From assembly GCA_913058335.1 (NCBI GenBank), contig CAJXPX010000004.1, positions 159,909 to 223,908 on the forward strand: a stretch of DNA of 64,000 bases, read 5' to 3'. Positions 41,870 to 51,227 of this stretch are shown here, one piece after another. This stretch comes from an uncultured Hyphomonadaceae bacterium. Its GTDB lineage: Bacteria; Pseudomonadota; Alphaproteobacteria; Caulobacterales; Maricaulaceae. A program made the translations under genes and the position numbers. The first letter of the stretch is position 1. Every line of letters starts with the position of its first letter. The notes under the pieces are model-generated. The model was not told the origin of the DNA and ran no database searches. It saw nothing but the letters and a program-made list of their open reading frames with translations.

Positions 41870-44281
41870 GTGTTTAGGACGACTATTACCAGAAAAAGTA
41901 TATCCGGTCTGGTTTCAACAACAAGCTTGATTGCATTATGCGGAGCAGGAGCTTTCACTGCGATGCCGGCATTTGCTCAATCTACGGCAGATGACGAAAT
42001 TATCGTAACAGCCACACGCCGGGCAAAAACCGTTCAGGAAATTCCATTTAATATCTCTGCGGTCTCAGCTGCGGAACTCGAAGAGATTGGGATTACCGAT
42101 CTCGCAGAGCTTTCGGCCTGGGTGCCGGGTTTTCATATCATTAACGGGGGTGGCCGCGAAGAGGACGGTATTGTCATTCGCGGCTTGAATGCAGATGGAT
42201 TAGGGGCTGCAAACAATAATGGCACAGTGGCAACTTACATTGGCGAAATTCCACTATTTGTTGATTTAAAATTAAATGACATGAAACAGGTTGAGGTTCT
42301 CCTCGGACCCCAAGGGACACTTTATGGAGCCGGAACTATGGGGGGCGCCGTTCGCTATATCCCCAATAGGCCTGAATTTGGGGAAGAGCTGTTTGAAATC
42401 AGAGCCGATGCTTATGCCTATTCAAAAGGCAATGGAATCTCCAGCGATGTAGGATTTACAGCGAATGTCCCCGTTGGGGATAATTTTGCCCTACGGGCAT
42501 CGTTGGATTACCTGAAAGACGATGGCTATATTGACTATGTAAATGTCGTGAACCAAATTGGTTTTTCCAATCCTGATAATCCAAATGACGTCCGCACTGT
42601 AAAAGATGCCAATAAGGAAGACACTTTTTCAATGCGTTTTGCAGCGCGTTGGGCGCCGACCGAATCTATTGATGCAAACCTTACATATTATGGTCAGTTT
42701 CAAGACGTAGAGGCGCGTTCTCACAATGGCTATGTCAATGGGCGGGACGCAAACAACACCGTTATCACGGGGCCTTATGAATCCGGGACGCGGGTGCTTG
42801 AACCAAATGAGCGTGATGATCAATTAGTTGCCTTGGAACTTACCCTAGATCTAGGCTTTGCGGAGCTTACGTCTGCATCAGGTTATGGGGAATATGATGA
42901 ACTTGGCAATCGTGACCAAACGGACTTGCTGGTTGGCCTTCAATATAGCTATGAGAGCTTCCCAAGTTTTACAGCCATCACAGAGGAGGCTGTCCAGAGC
43001 AAGTTTATCAATCAGGAAGTGCGCCTCGTCTCGAAAGGCGACAAGCGCTATAACTGGATTATAGGCGCTTTTTATAACGAAAGCGATACGCAGTCCTACT
43101 CTCATGAATTCACCCCGAACCATCCATTTTCAAATCGGGCTGACGATTTGGAATATGATGCCTTTAGTAATTCTAATAGCAAAGAAATGGCTGTTTTTGG
43201 AGAAGTCGGGTTTGATATTACGCAGGCGTGGCAGTTGACAGTTGGCGGTCGTTATTTTGAATATGATTTGAAATCTGTAAGTAACGCCGTTGTCCCATTC
43301 TTTGCAGATCCGAGTTACGCCCAAAGTACTTTAGCCGATATTGAGGATCTTGAGTTTGATCCGCTCAATGATGCCAAGGATGACGGGACTCTTTTCAAAG
43401 TGAACACGTCCTATGCGGTGAATGATGATATCAACCTTTACGCTACTATATCAGAAGGCTTTAGGTTGGGGGGGTCAAACGGTATTGCGCCCTGTCCGGA
43501 TGTGCTACCTGATACGCAAACTTTGTGTGCCCTGCCGGACGAACAAAATTATGGACCCGACACTACGACAAATTATGAAGTGGGTATCAAGTCTTCCTTG
43601 ATGGATGGGCGCTTAACTTTAAACGGCGCTGTCTACTTGCTCGACTGGGAAGGTATTTTGCTGGCGGGCGCTACTGTAAATGGTAGTCTTCCTTATTTAC
43701 AAAATGGCGGCAAAGCCCAGTCAAAAGGTGTAGAAATTAGTTTTGATTATGCGCCCATAGATGCGCTTAATATTCGAGGGAATTACGCTTACACTAACGC
43801 TGAGCTGACAAGTGATGCGCCGGGCCTCTATTCTCCGAACGGATTTTATAACGTGGATGCAAATGACACAGGGGGCGTCGATGGCGACCGCTTACCCGGC
43901 TCTCCCGAGCATCAATTCAGCTTATTTGCAGACTACACGCAAGACTTGGGGGAAGGTCAGGATTTAGTCTACCGCGCCGGGCTTACCTATACAGGAGATA
44001 TTTTGCAGCGCGTTGGTTCTATCGCGAACGGGGAAACCCTTGATAGTTACGTCTTGGCAAACGCGTCGATTTCCTACCAGCAAGAAAATTGGGGGCTAAC
44101 GCTCTATGCCAATAATCTGTTTGATGAATATGCAGAAGCCACGATAACGGGAACCAGCGCGTCCGTGCAGACTTTCCAAGACGGATTCGGTAGCGGAGGA
44201 ACTCATGTGTTCCGAGGTTTCCGCCCCACCCCGATTCCCCCTCGCGTAATCGGATTAAGGGGAACGTATCGGTTCAAATAA
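41870..44281 (+). CDS. TonB-dependent receptor
   Basis: An 803-residue outer-membrane receptor. The GTG start, with AAGGGG 6 bases upstream, gives (M)FRTTITRKSISGL and a signal peptide ending at MPAFAQ. The TonB box is DDEIIVTATRRAKTVQEIPF. The plug includes ELEEIGITDLAELSAWVPGF and MKQVEVLLGPQGTLYGAGTM, and the barrel ends in IGLRGTYRFK with an aromatic near the terminus. This style (long, GPQGTLYGxG) is common in oligosaccharide or aromatic-compound receptors of sphingomonads and caulobacters. No iron genes are adjacent. Substrate unknown. Confidence 0.92.
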   Translation: MFRTTITRKSISGLVSTTSLIALCGAGAFTAMPAFAQSTADDEIIVTATRRAKTVQEIPFNISAVSAAELEEIGITDLAELSAWVPGFHIINGGGREEDGIVIRGLNADGLGAANNNGTVATYIGEIPLFVDLKLNDMKQVEVLLGPQGTLYGAGTMGGAVRYIPNRPEFGEELFEIRADAYAYSKGNGISSDVGFTANVPVGDNFALRASLDYLKDDGYIDYVNVVNQIGFSNPDNPNDVRTVKDANKEDTFSMRFAARWAPTESIDANLTYYGQFQDVEARSHNGYVNGRDANNTVITGPYESGTRVLEPNERDDQLVALELTLDLGFAELTSASGYGEYDELGNRDQTDLLVGLQYSYESFPSFTAITEEAVQSKFINQEVRLVSKGDKRYNWIIGAFYNESDTQSYSHEFTPNHPFSNRADDLEYDAFSNSNSKEMAVFGEVGFDITQAWQLTVGGRYFEYDLKSVSNAVVPFFADPSYAQSTLADIEDLEFDPLNDAKDDGTLFKVNTSYAVNDDINLYATISEGFRLGGSNGIAPCPDVLPDTQTLCALPDEQNYGPDTTTNYEVGIKSSLMDGRLTLNGAVYLLDWEGILLAGATVNGSLPYLQNGGKAQSKGVEISFDYAPIDALNIRGNYAYTNAELTSDAPGLYSPNGFYNVDANDTGGVDGDRLPGSPEHQFSLFADYTQDLGEGQDLVYRAGLTYTGDILQRVGSIANGETLDSYVLANASISYQQENWGLTLYANNLFDEYAEATITGTSASVQTFQDGFGSGGTHVFRGFRPTPIPPRVIGLRGTYRFK

Positions 44282-44355
44282 TTGGTAAGGGACGGGTATG
44301 GCTTCGGGTAACTTGCCGACTCAGAGAAATTCCATACAAAATCTATACACAGAAT

Positions 44356-44378
44356 CAGGGCTATCAGGCCCTGTTTTT
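44356..44378 (+). terminator. Terminator of the TonB receptor gene
   Basis: A 6-base-pair stem (CAGGGC with GCCCTG) around a 6-base loop followed by five T residues, 75 bases after the receptor stop. Confidence 0.72.
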
Positions 44379-44549
44379 ATATGTGGAAACCTCTATCCGT
44401 GAGGTTCCACGGGATGAAAATTAGGGCGGTTTGTCTTAGTTTAAATCACGTTGGATAAGAGCTCAAAAAGGGTGTGACAGTTTTATAAAAAATTCGGCGT
44501 ATTTCCAAAGGCTTAACCATTCATAAACCTTTTTCGACCCATTTCTGTA

Positions 44550-44596
44550 CTACTAAGTATTGACGTGAAAGCCGAATTACACACAATATGTAGTCG
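44550..44596 (+). promoter_or_regulatory. Tandem NrdR boxes
   Basis: ACACAATATGTAGTCG (44581-44596) matches the NrdR consensus ACACWATATATWGTGT at 13 of 16 positions. A weaker copy starts at 44550, sharing ACTA and TATTG. The two starts are exactly 31 bases apart, three helical turns, as in other NrdR-controlled promoters. NrdR represses ribonucleotide reductase genes when ATP/dATP bind. Confidence 0.7.
44560..44589 (+). promoter_or_regulatory. nrdA promoter overlapped by the NrdR boxes
   Basis: TTGACG at 44560-44565 and a poor -10, CAATAT, at 44584-44589 with an 18-base spacer. The -35 lies in the first NrdR box and the -10 in the second, so occupancy would block transcription. Confidence 0.5.
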
Positions 44597-44720
44597 AAGC
44601 CATTCGGTTTCTTGTATTCGGTAGACTTAAGGGGAACAGTCCTAACGGGGCCTGTTTTTGAGTCCGCCAAAGACTTGAAAAATGGCGTTGAAATTAACAT
44701 CTTGGGAGGGTTGGAGGATC

Positions 44721-46652
44721 ATGACAGAGAATAACGAAAGCGAATTTAACGCGATGAGTGAAACCGACATAGATCTGATGGAGCCAGCAGGGCCAACAGG
44801 GGCGACTGTGGAGCCAAAAGTACAGACGCAAAAGCAGAAAACGGCTCAACCGCTCAATTCAGATGTGGAGCGTCCTCAGACGGTTCGGGCGCGTGATGCT
44901 CTCTTGACGGATTTCGGAAAGAAAACACTGGTTGATCGCTACCTGCTTCCTGAAGAGACCTATCAGGATATGTTTGCCCGCGTTTCCCGGGCCTATGCGG
45001 ATGACACGGATCACGCGCAGCGCCTTTATAACTATATGTCCAAGCTTTGGTTCATGCCGGCGACTCCTGTTCTATCTAATGGCGGCGCGGACCGGGGCCT
45101 GCCGATTTCCTGTTTTCTGAACTCTGTCGATGACAGTCTTGATTCGATTGTTGATATTTGGAACGAAAATGTCTGGCTCGCCTCTAATGGCGGGGGCATC
45201 GGGACATATTGGGGCAATGTTCGCTCTATTGGAGAGAAAATTGGTCGCGCTGGTAAAACGTCGGGAATTATTCCGTTCATTCGTGTGATGGACTCGCTGA
45301 CTTTGGCGATTTCCCAAGGCTCGCTCCGCCGGGGCTCCGCTGCTGTTTATCTCGATGTTCACCATCCTGAAATTGAAGAATTTCTAGAAATCCGCAAACC
45401 GTCCGGCGATTTCAACCGCAAATCTTTAAACCTTCATCATGGTTTGAACATTACAGATGAATTTATGGAAGCCGTTGCGTCAGGGGCAGAGTTTGGCCTG
45501 CGCAGTCCGCACACGAATCAAGTTATCAAAACCGTTAATGCTCGTAAGATCTGGCAGAAAATTCTCGAAATGCGTCTGCAAACGGGCGAGCCTTACATGG
45601 TGTTCTCTGATACGGTGAACAATGCGCTGGCTAAACATCAACGCGATGCAGGCATGAAAGTGCAACAATCCAATCTCTGCGCCGAAATCATGCTCGCCAC
45701 TGGACGTGACAAATATGACAAAGAGCGGACAGCGGTTTGTTGTCTCTCTTCTCTGAATGCGGAGCGTTGGGATGAATGGAAGGACCAAGATGGCTTCATC
45801 GAAGACATCATGCGTTTTCTGGATAATGTGTTGGAGAGCTTTATTCGGAATGCACCGGATAAGATGGCCGAAGCCAAATATTCCGCCATGCGGGAACGCT
45901 CTGTCGGTCTTGGTTTGATGGGGTTTCATTCGCTCTTGCAATCTAAGAACATCCCGTTTGAAAGCGCGATGGCCAAAAGCTTCAATAACCGTATGTTTTC
46001 TTTCATCCGCAAGGAAGCTGATAAGGCGTCAAATACTTTGGCGGCTGAGCGCGGGGCTTGCCCTGACGCGCTGGATATGGGCGTCACTGACGAGCGTTTT
46101 AGCCATAAAATGGCCGTCGCGCCGACAGCTTCTATCTCTATTATTTGTGGCGGAACATCTGCGGGTATCGAGCCTATTCCGGCGAATATCTACACGCACA
46201 AGACCCTCTCCGGATCGTTCACTGTTCGGAATAAATTCTTGGAAGCTTTGCTCGAAGAAAAAGGGCTTAACACGGATGGTATCTGGGCAACTATCTTAGA
46301 GAATGAAGGGTCTGTTCAACACCTTGACGATCTGGATGAACATGAGAAAGCTGTCTTCCGCACGGCGTTTGAAATTGACCAACGCTGGGTGATTGAACAT
46401 GCTGCAGACCGCGCCCCGCATATTTGCCAAGCGCAGTCTCTTAATATTTTTATCCCAGGAGATGTCGATAAATGGGATCTCCACATGCTGCATTGGCAGG
46501 CTTGGGAAAAAGGTGTGAAGTCATTGTATTATTGCCGGTCAAAATCCATCGCTCGGGCTGGCTTCGCAGGTTCTGAAAATAAATCAGAAATAGAACAGGC
46601 TATGGAAGCTGCGGCCCCCACAGACTATGAAGAATGTCTCGCTTGTCAGTAA
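44721..46652 (+). CDS. nrdA: Class I ribonucleotide reductase, alpha (large) subunit, short form
   Basis: The catalytic chain (643 residues) making deoxyribonucleotides from ribonucleoside diphosphates. The thiyl-radical active site is N318-x-C320-x-E322 (QQSNLCAEIMLA); the redox pair is formed with a Cys near residue 130 (LPISCFLNSVDD) and one near 340 (AVCCLSSLN), and the terminal CLACQ carries the external thiols. The N-terminal ATP-cone that senses dATP in the E. coli enzyme is missing; the protein starts with a disordered acidic region. GGAGG upstream of MTENNESEF sets the start. NrdB is not next to it. Confidence 0.94.
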   Translation: MTENNESEFNAMSETDIDLMEPAGPTGATVEPKVQTQKQKTAQPLNSDVERPQTVRARDALLTDFGKKTLVDRYLLPEETYQDMFARVSRAYADDTDHAQRLYNYMSKLWFMPATPVLSNGGADRGLPISCFLNSVDDSLDSIVDIWNENVWLASNGGGIGTYWGNVRSIGEKIGRAGKTSGIIPFIRVMDSLTLAISQGSLRRGSAAVYLDVHHPEIEEFLEIRKPSGDFNRKSLNLHHGLNITDEFMEAVASGAEFGLRSPHTNQVIKTVNARKIWQKILEMRLQTGEPYMVFSDTVNNALAKHQRDAGMKVQQSNLCAEIMLATGRDKYDKERTAVCCLSSLNAERWDEWKDQDGFIEDIMRFLDNVLESFIRNAPDKMAEAKYSAMRERSVGLGLMGFHSLLQSKNIPFESAMAKSFNNRMFSFIRKEADKASNTLAAERGACPDALDMGVTDERFSHKMAVAPTASISIICGGTSAGIEPIPANIYTHKTLSGSFTVRNKFLEALLEEKGLNTDGIWATILENEGSVQHLDDLDEHEKAVFRTAFEIDQRWVIEHAADRAPHICQAQSLNIFIPGDVDKWDLHMLHWQAWEKGVKSLYYCRSKSIARAGFAGSENKSEIEQAMEAAAPTDYEECLACQ

Positions 46653-46711
46653 GACCTATAAGAAATTTTAAGTTACCTTAATTATAAATTTAAGTGATTT
46701 AAAAATATGAG

Positions 46712-46740
46712 AGGCTCAGTCCCTAGACTGGGCCTTTTTT
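46712..46740 (+). terminator. Rho-independent terminator after nrdA
   Basis: A 9-base-pair stem (AGGCTCAGT with ACTGGGCCT, one G-T pair) followed by six T residues, 60 bases after the nrdA stop codon. Confidence 0.88.
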
Positions 46741-46925
46741 GTGGCTTTAGGGTCACATTAAGAAAAAATTTACTCTAAATTTAAAACATATCTACCCAAT
46801 CGGCACAATACTGTCATATTGATATGGCAGAGGGCTCATAATAAAGTTATATACATCCTCTAGTGGTGGTTTCAGGGCTAAACATATTAGTCATCGATAA
46901 AAGAAGTAGGAAAAGGCACAAACCC

Positions 46926-47651
46926 GTGTTGAAATCTAAACAGCACATTTTGTTGAAATATTTCAGCGTGACAGCGCTTTTTACCAGTGCCCTATTCTCT
47001 TTTACAGTTTCCGCATCAGCTCAAGACATGCCCGCTAGCTCCAAAGGCTCTACTGACGGTCTCAATTTAAATCTTGGGTCGACGATAAATCCTGAATATG
47101 CGGCCGGATTTGAAACTCAAAACGGACTTATTGATCTGCCCGCAAACAGTGTAGGCTCAACGGTTTTCAAACTAGATATATCTGATCCAAAATGCCTGAC
47201 AGGGACAGGAAATTGTCTGCAACGGGATGAGCGGGTTAATTTAGGCGCTGCGAAACAGTTCACAAGCGGATTTACAAAAGGTCTGGATTTGTCCTTAACT
47301 CCCCGCGCTTCCATGCGGGTGAATGACAGTGAATCCTCCACATTAGTCGGCGCCGTCGTGGAAATTGGTAAGAACCTTCGCGAAGGCTCCGAATTCGAAA
47401 GCAATACTTGGTACGTTTTTGCCGGGGCTGATGCTGAAGCGCTGACTTATGCGCCAAACTCGATAGACCGCCTCACAAGTGGACAGTTTAACTTACAAGA
47501 TCGTATTATAGTGGGGGATGCTCAAGCCGGGGTTGGCTACAGACTTGGAGATGCAGATGTTTCTCTGTCATATATGCGACGCGAGGCGACCGCTCAGGAT
47601 TTCAGCTACTCCGAAGACGCCGCAGCACTTTCTTTCACTTGGAAACGCTAG
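46926..47651 (+). CDS. Outer-membrane beta-barrel-like protein, distantly LpxR/DUF2219-like
   Basis: A 241-residue exported protein. The GTG start follows AGGAAAAGG and leads into a signal peptide ending near SASAQ (residue 32). The remainder has beta-barrel character with aromatic strand ends. The C-terminal part, including YVFAGADAEALTYAPNSI and VGYRLGDADVSLSYMRREAT, resembles the LpxR lipid A 3'-O-deacylase family (DUF2219), which acts in the outer membrane. It is shorter than typical LpxR and I cannot identify the active-site His and Ser, so it may be a structural relative only. Confidence 0.6.
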   Translation: MLKSKQHILLKYFSVTALFTSALFSFTVSASAQDMPASSKGSTDGLNLNLGSTINPEYAAGFETQNGLIDLPANSVGSTVFKLDISDPKCLTGTGNCLQRDERVNLGAAKQFTSGFTKGLDLSLTPRASMRVNDSESSTLVGAVVEIGKNLREGSEFESNTWYVFAGADAEALTYAPNSIDRLTSGQFNLQDRIIVGDAQAGVGYRLGDADVSLSYMRREATAQDFSYSEDAAALSFTWKR

Positions 47652-47685
47652 GCCATTTCAGACCCTTGATATTTCGGCCTTAAGT

Positions 47686-47707
47686 AAAAAGCGCCCTAAG
47701 GCGCTTT
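47686..47707 (-). terminator. Terminator between the barrel protein and the hydrolase
   Basis: An 8-base-pair stem (AAAGCGCC with GGCGCTTT, loop CTAA) located between convergent genes. The longer T run is on the minus strand, after the hydrolase gene ending at 47727; it may work in both directions. Confidence 0.75.
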
Positions 47708-47726
47708 AAATCAAACGTGTAAATTT

Positions 47727-48548
47727 TCATCCTTTTAAGAAGTCGAGTAAGTCATCGACGAGCTGATCCTTATGCGTTGCGGTAAGTCCATGCGGCGCTC
47801 CTTTATAGATCTTGAATTCGCTATCCTTGATCATATCGGCGGCTGCTTGGCCACTAGTCTCAATTGGCACTGTTTTATCACCCGATCCGTGGACAATTAG
47901 AGTGGGTACATCAAAAGCATCCATGTCCGGCCGAAAGTCTGTTTTGCCAAAAGCGTCAACGCAGTCCAAAGTGGCCTTGGGGGAGCCTTGCAAAGCCATT
48001 GACATAGACCAGTTAATTATTTCGTCACTCACGCCCCCTGCGTCAGTCCCATTACCGTAAAAATCACCAAAGAATTCTTTCAAAAAACCGGGTCTATCCT
48101 CTCGCAGTCCACTTTTTATATCTTTGAAGACTTTTTCTTCTACGCCTTCCGGATTATCCGGCGTTTTCAACATGAACGGGGCGACGGATGAAATAAGGCC
48201 AGCCTGTTTAACACCTTTCCCTTCATGACGGGACATATAGCGGGACACTTCTCCGCCTCCCATAGAAAAACCAATAATAGCGGCATCTTTAAGGTCAAGT
48301 TGCGTCATGACAGACGCTAGATCATCGGCCAGTGTGTTATAGTCATATCCGTCCCAAGTTTGAACAGAACGTCCAAAGCCTCTTCGGTCATAAGCTATAA
48401 CCCGATATCCGTTTTCCGCCAGACGAACAGCCTGATATTCCCAGCTATCGGAATTGAGCGGCCAGCCATGAATAAGAACGACCGGGCGGCCTTCGCCCCA
48501 ATCTTTACAGTATAATTTTGTGCCATTGGCATCCTTGATATATTTCAT
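47727..48548 (-). CDS. Alpha/beta hydrolase, non-heme haloperoxidase-like
   Basis: A 273-residue cytoplasmic serine hydrolase. The oxyanion HGWPLNSDSW follows a first strand VVLIHG, the nucleophile is in IIGFSMGGGEVSRY (Ser about residue 98), the acid is Asp in VHGSGDKTVPIE, and the base is His in GAPHGLTATH. YDRRGFGRS and the sequence order match non-heme chloroperoxidase/esterase relatives. AAGGAG 7 bases ahead fixes the start at MKYIKDANG. The gene is divergent from lysK. Substrate unknown. Confidence 0.9.
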   Translation of the reverse strand: MKYIKDANGTKLYCKDWGEGRPVVLIHGWPLNSDSWEYQAVRLAENGYRVIAYDRRGFGRSVQTWDGYDYNTLADDLASVMTQLDLKDAAIIGFSMGGGEVSRYMSRHEGKGVKQAGLISSVAPFMLKTPDNPEGVEEKVFKDIKSGLREDRPGFLKEFFGDFYGNGTDAGGVSDEIINWSMSMALQGSPKATLDCVDAFGKTDFRPDMDAFDVPTLIVHGSGDKTVPIETSGQAAADMIKDSEFKIYKGAPHGLTATHKDQLVDDLLDFLKG

Positions 48549-48668
48549 CGAAATTCTCCTTATAAAGGTAATCAACGAAATAAGGATTTAAGATGTTCCC
48601 GGAAGGCTCTCTCAATCCTGGAGCCATGCCTTCTTGACGCTCCTTATCAATGCGCCTAACTCCCGCCC

Positions 48669-50267
48669 ATGACCCAAGAAATTTACATGACATCCAAAGC
48701 TTGGCCTTTTGAGCAGGCCCGAATGATTCTAAAGCGTTTGGACATTGAAAAACGTCGGGGAATTGATCGCGGTGGCCGGCCTGTCGTTTTTGAAACAGGA
48801 TATGGACCATCAGGTCTTCCTCATATCGGGACGTTTGGCGAGGTGGTTCGGACCACAATGGTTCGCAATGCTTTCATCGCCCTGACAGAAGGCAAAATCG
48901 AAACTAAACTCATCTGCGTGTCAGACGATTTGGACGGTATGAGAAAAGTGCCGTCAACTGTTCCCCATCCGGAAAGACTTGAAACCTATTTACAAAAGCC
49001 GCTCACAGATGTGCCGGATCCGTTTGAGACCCACGAGAGTTACGGCGCGCATATGAATGCACGCCTGCGGGCCTTTCTGGACAGTTTCGGGTTTGATTAC
49101 GAGTTTTTATCTGCGACAGACCTTTATCGCACAGGTCGATATGATGAGTATTTATTGCGAGCTTTAGAGAAGTTCGATGAAATCATGGCAGTCATGCTCC
49201 CGACTCTTGGCGACGAACGACGTGCAACTTATTCTCCGTTTTTACCTATCTCACCTAGTACGGGACGGGTACTTTATGTGCCCATGAAATCCGTAGATGC
49301 GAAAGCCGGAACCATCACTTTCGACGATGAGGACGGCACTGAGGTGACGATTTCAGTCACAGGCGGACAAGTCAAACTACAATGGAAGCCGGATTTTGGT
49401 ATGCGCTGGGCGGCTCTCGGTGTTGATTTTGAAATGTTCGGCAAGGACCATCAGGATAACGCGCCGATTTATTCTCGCATTTGTAAAATACTGGGCGGTG
49501 AGCCTCCCGTTCAATATGTTTACGAGTTATTTCTGGATGAAAAAGGCGAAAAAATTTCCAAGTCCAAAGGGAACGGCATATCTGTCGAAGACTGGCTCGC
49601 CTATGCTCCGCAAGAGAGCCTGTCTCTCTTCAACTTTGCCAAACCCCGAGCGGCAAAAAAACTATATTTCGATGTAATCCCGAAGACAGTGGATGAGTAT
49701 TTTCAGCATCTGGCCGGGTATCATAAGCAAGATGAAAAAGCGCAGGCGAACAACCCTGTTTGGCATATCCACAATGGAAATCCACCAGAACATATTCCGC
49801 CGGTAACATTTGCGCTTCTTTTAAATCTTGTGAGTGCGGCGAACGCATCGGATCGTGATATTCTTTGGGGCTTCATCGAGCGGTATGAGCCGGAGGCAAC
49901 GCCCGAGACCAATCCGGTCTTGGATCAGCTTGCAGATTTTGCGGTTCGTTATTACCAGGACTTTGTCAAACCTAACAAATCTTACCGCGCCCCAAGCGAT
50001 CAAGAGCGATCTGCTTTGACCGATCTTGCCGCTCGCTTGCGAGAGGTGGAAGAGGCAGAGAAAACGGATGGAGAGGCGCTCCAAACGCTCATTTTTTCTG
50101 TCGGGAAAGAACATGAGTTCGAAAACTTACGGGATTGGTTCAAGGCCATCTACGAAGTTTGTTTAGGACAGAGCCAAGGCCCGAGATTCGGATCGTTCGT
50201 GGCGATATACGGCCCGGATGAAACAGCGGATCTAATTGAAAATGCACTTGCAGGTAAGCTCAGCTAA
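48669..50267 (+). CDS. lysK: Lysine--tRNA ligase, class I
   Basis: A class I lysyl-tRNA synthetase (532 residues), unlike the class II LysRS of E. coli. The HIGH motif is [13 protein letters not shown] with H52, and the KMSKS motif is KISKSKGNG (about residue 297). The C-terminal helical anticodon region follows. Class I LysRS is typical of many alphaproteobacteria and archaea. The chosen Met lacks a ribosome binding site; a Met six codons later is preceded by AAGAAA and is a reasonable alternative. No duplicate class II gene is visible here. Confidence 0.94.
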   Translation: MTQEIYMTSKAWPFEQARMILKRLDIEKRRGIDRGGRPVVFETGYGPSGLPHIGTFGEVVRTTMVRNAFIALTEGKIETKLICVSDDLDGMRKVPSTVPHPERLETYLQKPLTDVPDPFETHESYGAHMNARLRAFLDSFGFDYEFLSATDLYRTGRYDEYLLRALEKFDEIMAVMLPTLGDERRATYSPFLPISPSTGRVLYVPMKSVDAKAGTITFDDEDGTEVTISVTGGQVKLQWKPDFGMRWAALGVDFEMFGKDHQDNAPIYSRICKILGGEPPVQYVYELFLDEKGEKISKSKGNGISVEDWLAYAPQESLSLFNFAKPRAAKKLYFDVIPKTVDEYFQHLAGYHKQDEKAQANNPVWHIHNGNPPEHIPPVTFALLLNLVSAANASDRDILWGFIERYEPEATPETNPVLDQLADFAVRYYQDFVKPNKSYRAPSDQERSALTDLAARLREVEEAEKTDGEALQTLIFSVGKEHEFENLRDWFKAIYEVCLGQSQGPRFGSFVAIYGPDETADLIENALAGKLS

Positions 50268-50314
50268 TCTCTTTCTCTTTTTAGCTCGAAAGAAAGCAGA
50301 CGAAGCGAGCATCC

Positions 50315-51133
50315 TTATTCTGGGCGTTTCGTATAAAATTGTCCGCTATAATCGCTGATTTGAGATGCGAGTTTAATTTGTCCAACCGACATTTCGGTTT
50401 TCATCAAAGTGGAATCACCATTTGTCAGCGTGACAGGCACGGATAATTTCATAATGGCGTCGTCGGGCGATTGTCGCAGAAAGCTGTAAACTGTGTCTTC
50501 TGAGTTAGCTGCGGGCCGGAAACCTCCATTAAGATTATAGGGAAATAATACAATTTTACCATTGGGAAGCTGCATTGTTGCCGCTTTTGTGGAGGTTGCG
50601 TGGTCAATTTTAAAAGCCTTGCGAATTTCTCTCCGAGGGGCGTTTAACGTGAACACAATGTTCCCCGGCGTTCCTTCATCGTAATAGGTTGAAATTCTAA
50701 TCATACTCATCGGGTCAGGAAACGCATCACAGCGATATTTATTAGAGGGTCCCGTGCATTTTGCGACCACATGTTGGCTTGACCGAGAGGCGGGGTCGAT
50801 ATCCAAAGTGTCAGGATAGGCTCGCGCTGTGACATCGTCAAAACCATGGGTAAGGGTTATGGGGACGTTACCAACCAAAACTCTCTCAACAATGTAACGG
50901 CGTATATTTCCATTCTCTTTGTCCTTCACGCAGACAGTCTCCGCCGTTCGGGTCGATTTCTCAGGGTAGAGCGGATAACCGTCAAACTCCCGGCTACCAG
51001 TATCAGTTGATCTGACATTATCCAGATATACCCTGCTATCGCACTGAACGGCGAAAGCGGAGCCGTTTAGAAACGATAAAAGGGTGTAAGCTATCGCGGC
51101 ATAAGCAAAGGAGAGGTAGATTTTATTGCGCAT
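50315..51133 (-). CDS. Hypothetical secreted protein
   Basis: A 272-residue exported protein I do not recognise. The signal peptide ends around SAFAVQ (residue 29). The mature protein has four conserved-looking cysteines, near the N-terminus (VQCDSRVYLD), at TVCVKDKENG, and a pair in VAKCTGPSNKYRCDAF, likely two disulfides, as expected for a periplasmic beta-rich domain. It ends with several amphipathic strands (KLSVPVTLTNGD, EMSVGQIKLASQI). It converges on lysK and is divergent from the TPR-like gene. Function unknown. Confidence 0.7.
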   Translation of the reverse strand: MRNKIYLSFAYAAIAYTLLSFLNGSAFAVQCDSRVYLDNVRSTDTGSREFDGYPLYPEKSTRTAETVCVKDKENGNIRRYIVERVLVGNVPITLTHGFDDVTARAYPDTLDIDPASRSSQHVVAKCTGPSNKYRCDAFPDPMSMIRISTYYDEGTPGNIVFTLNAPRREIRKAFKIDHATSTKAATMQLPNGKIVLFPYNLNGGFRPAANSEDTVYSFLRQSPDDAIMKLSVPVTLTNGDSTLMKTEMSVGQIKLASQISDYSGQFYTKRPE

Positions 51134-51227
51134 AGTCCAAGATTAAGCGTGAATAAGCTGACCGCAAGTCACAAATACCGTTACTCCAAATTGACGTATT
51201 AAATTTGCTAGGTTTAAAACGGTGATA

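Larger units (their letters stand above)
44282..44720. other. Intergenic region between the TonB receptor and nrdA
   Basis: A 439-base stretch with no gene. It holds the terminator of the receptor gene (44356-44378), an AT-rich segment, and the tandem NrdR boxes with the nrdA promoter (44550-44596). From 44597 to 44720 is the nrdA leader, which includes a short in-frame extension (from 44682) that I do not take as coding. Confidence 0.6.

Noticed and set aside
44682..44720. Upstream Met for nrdA (13 extra codons)
   Set aside because: The GGAGG site is directly ahead of the later MTENNESEF start.
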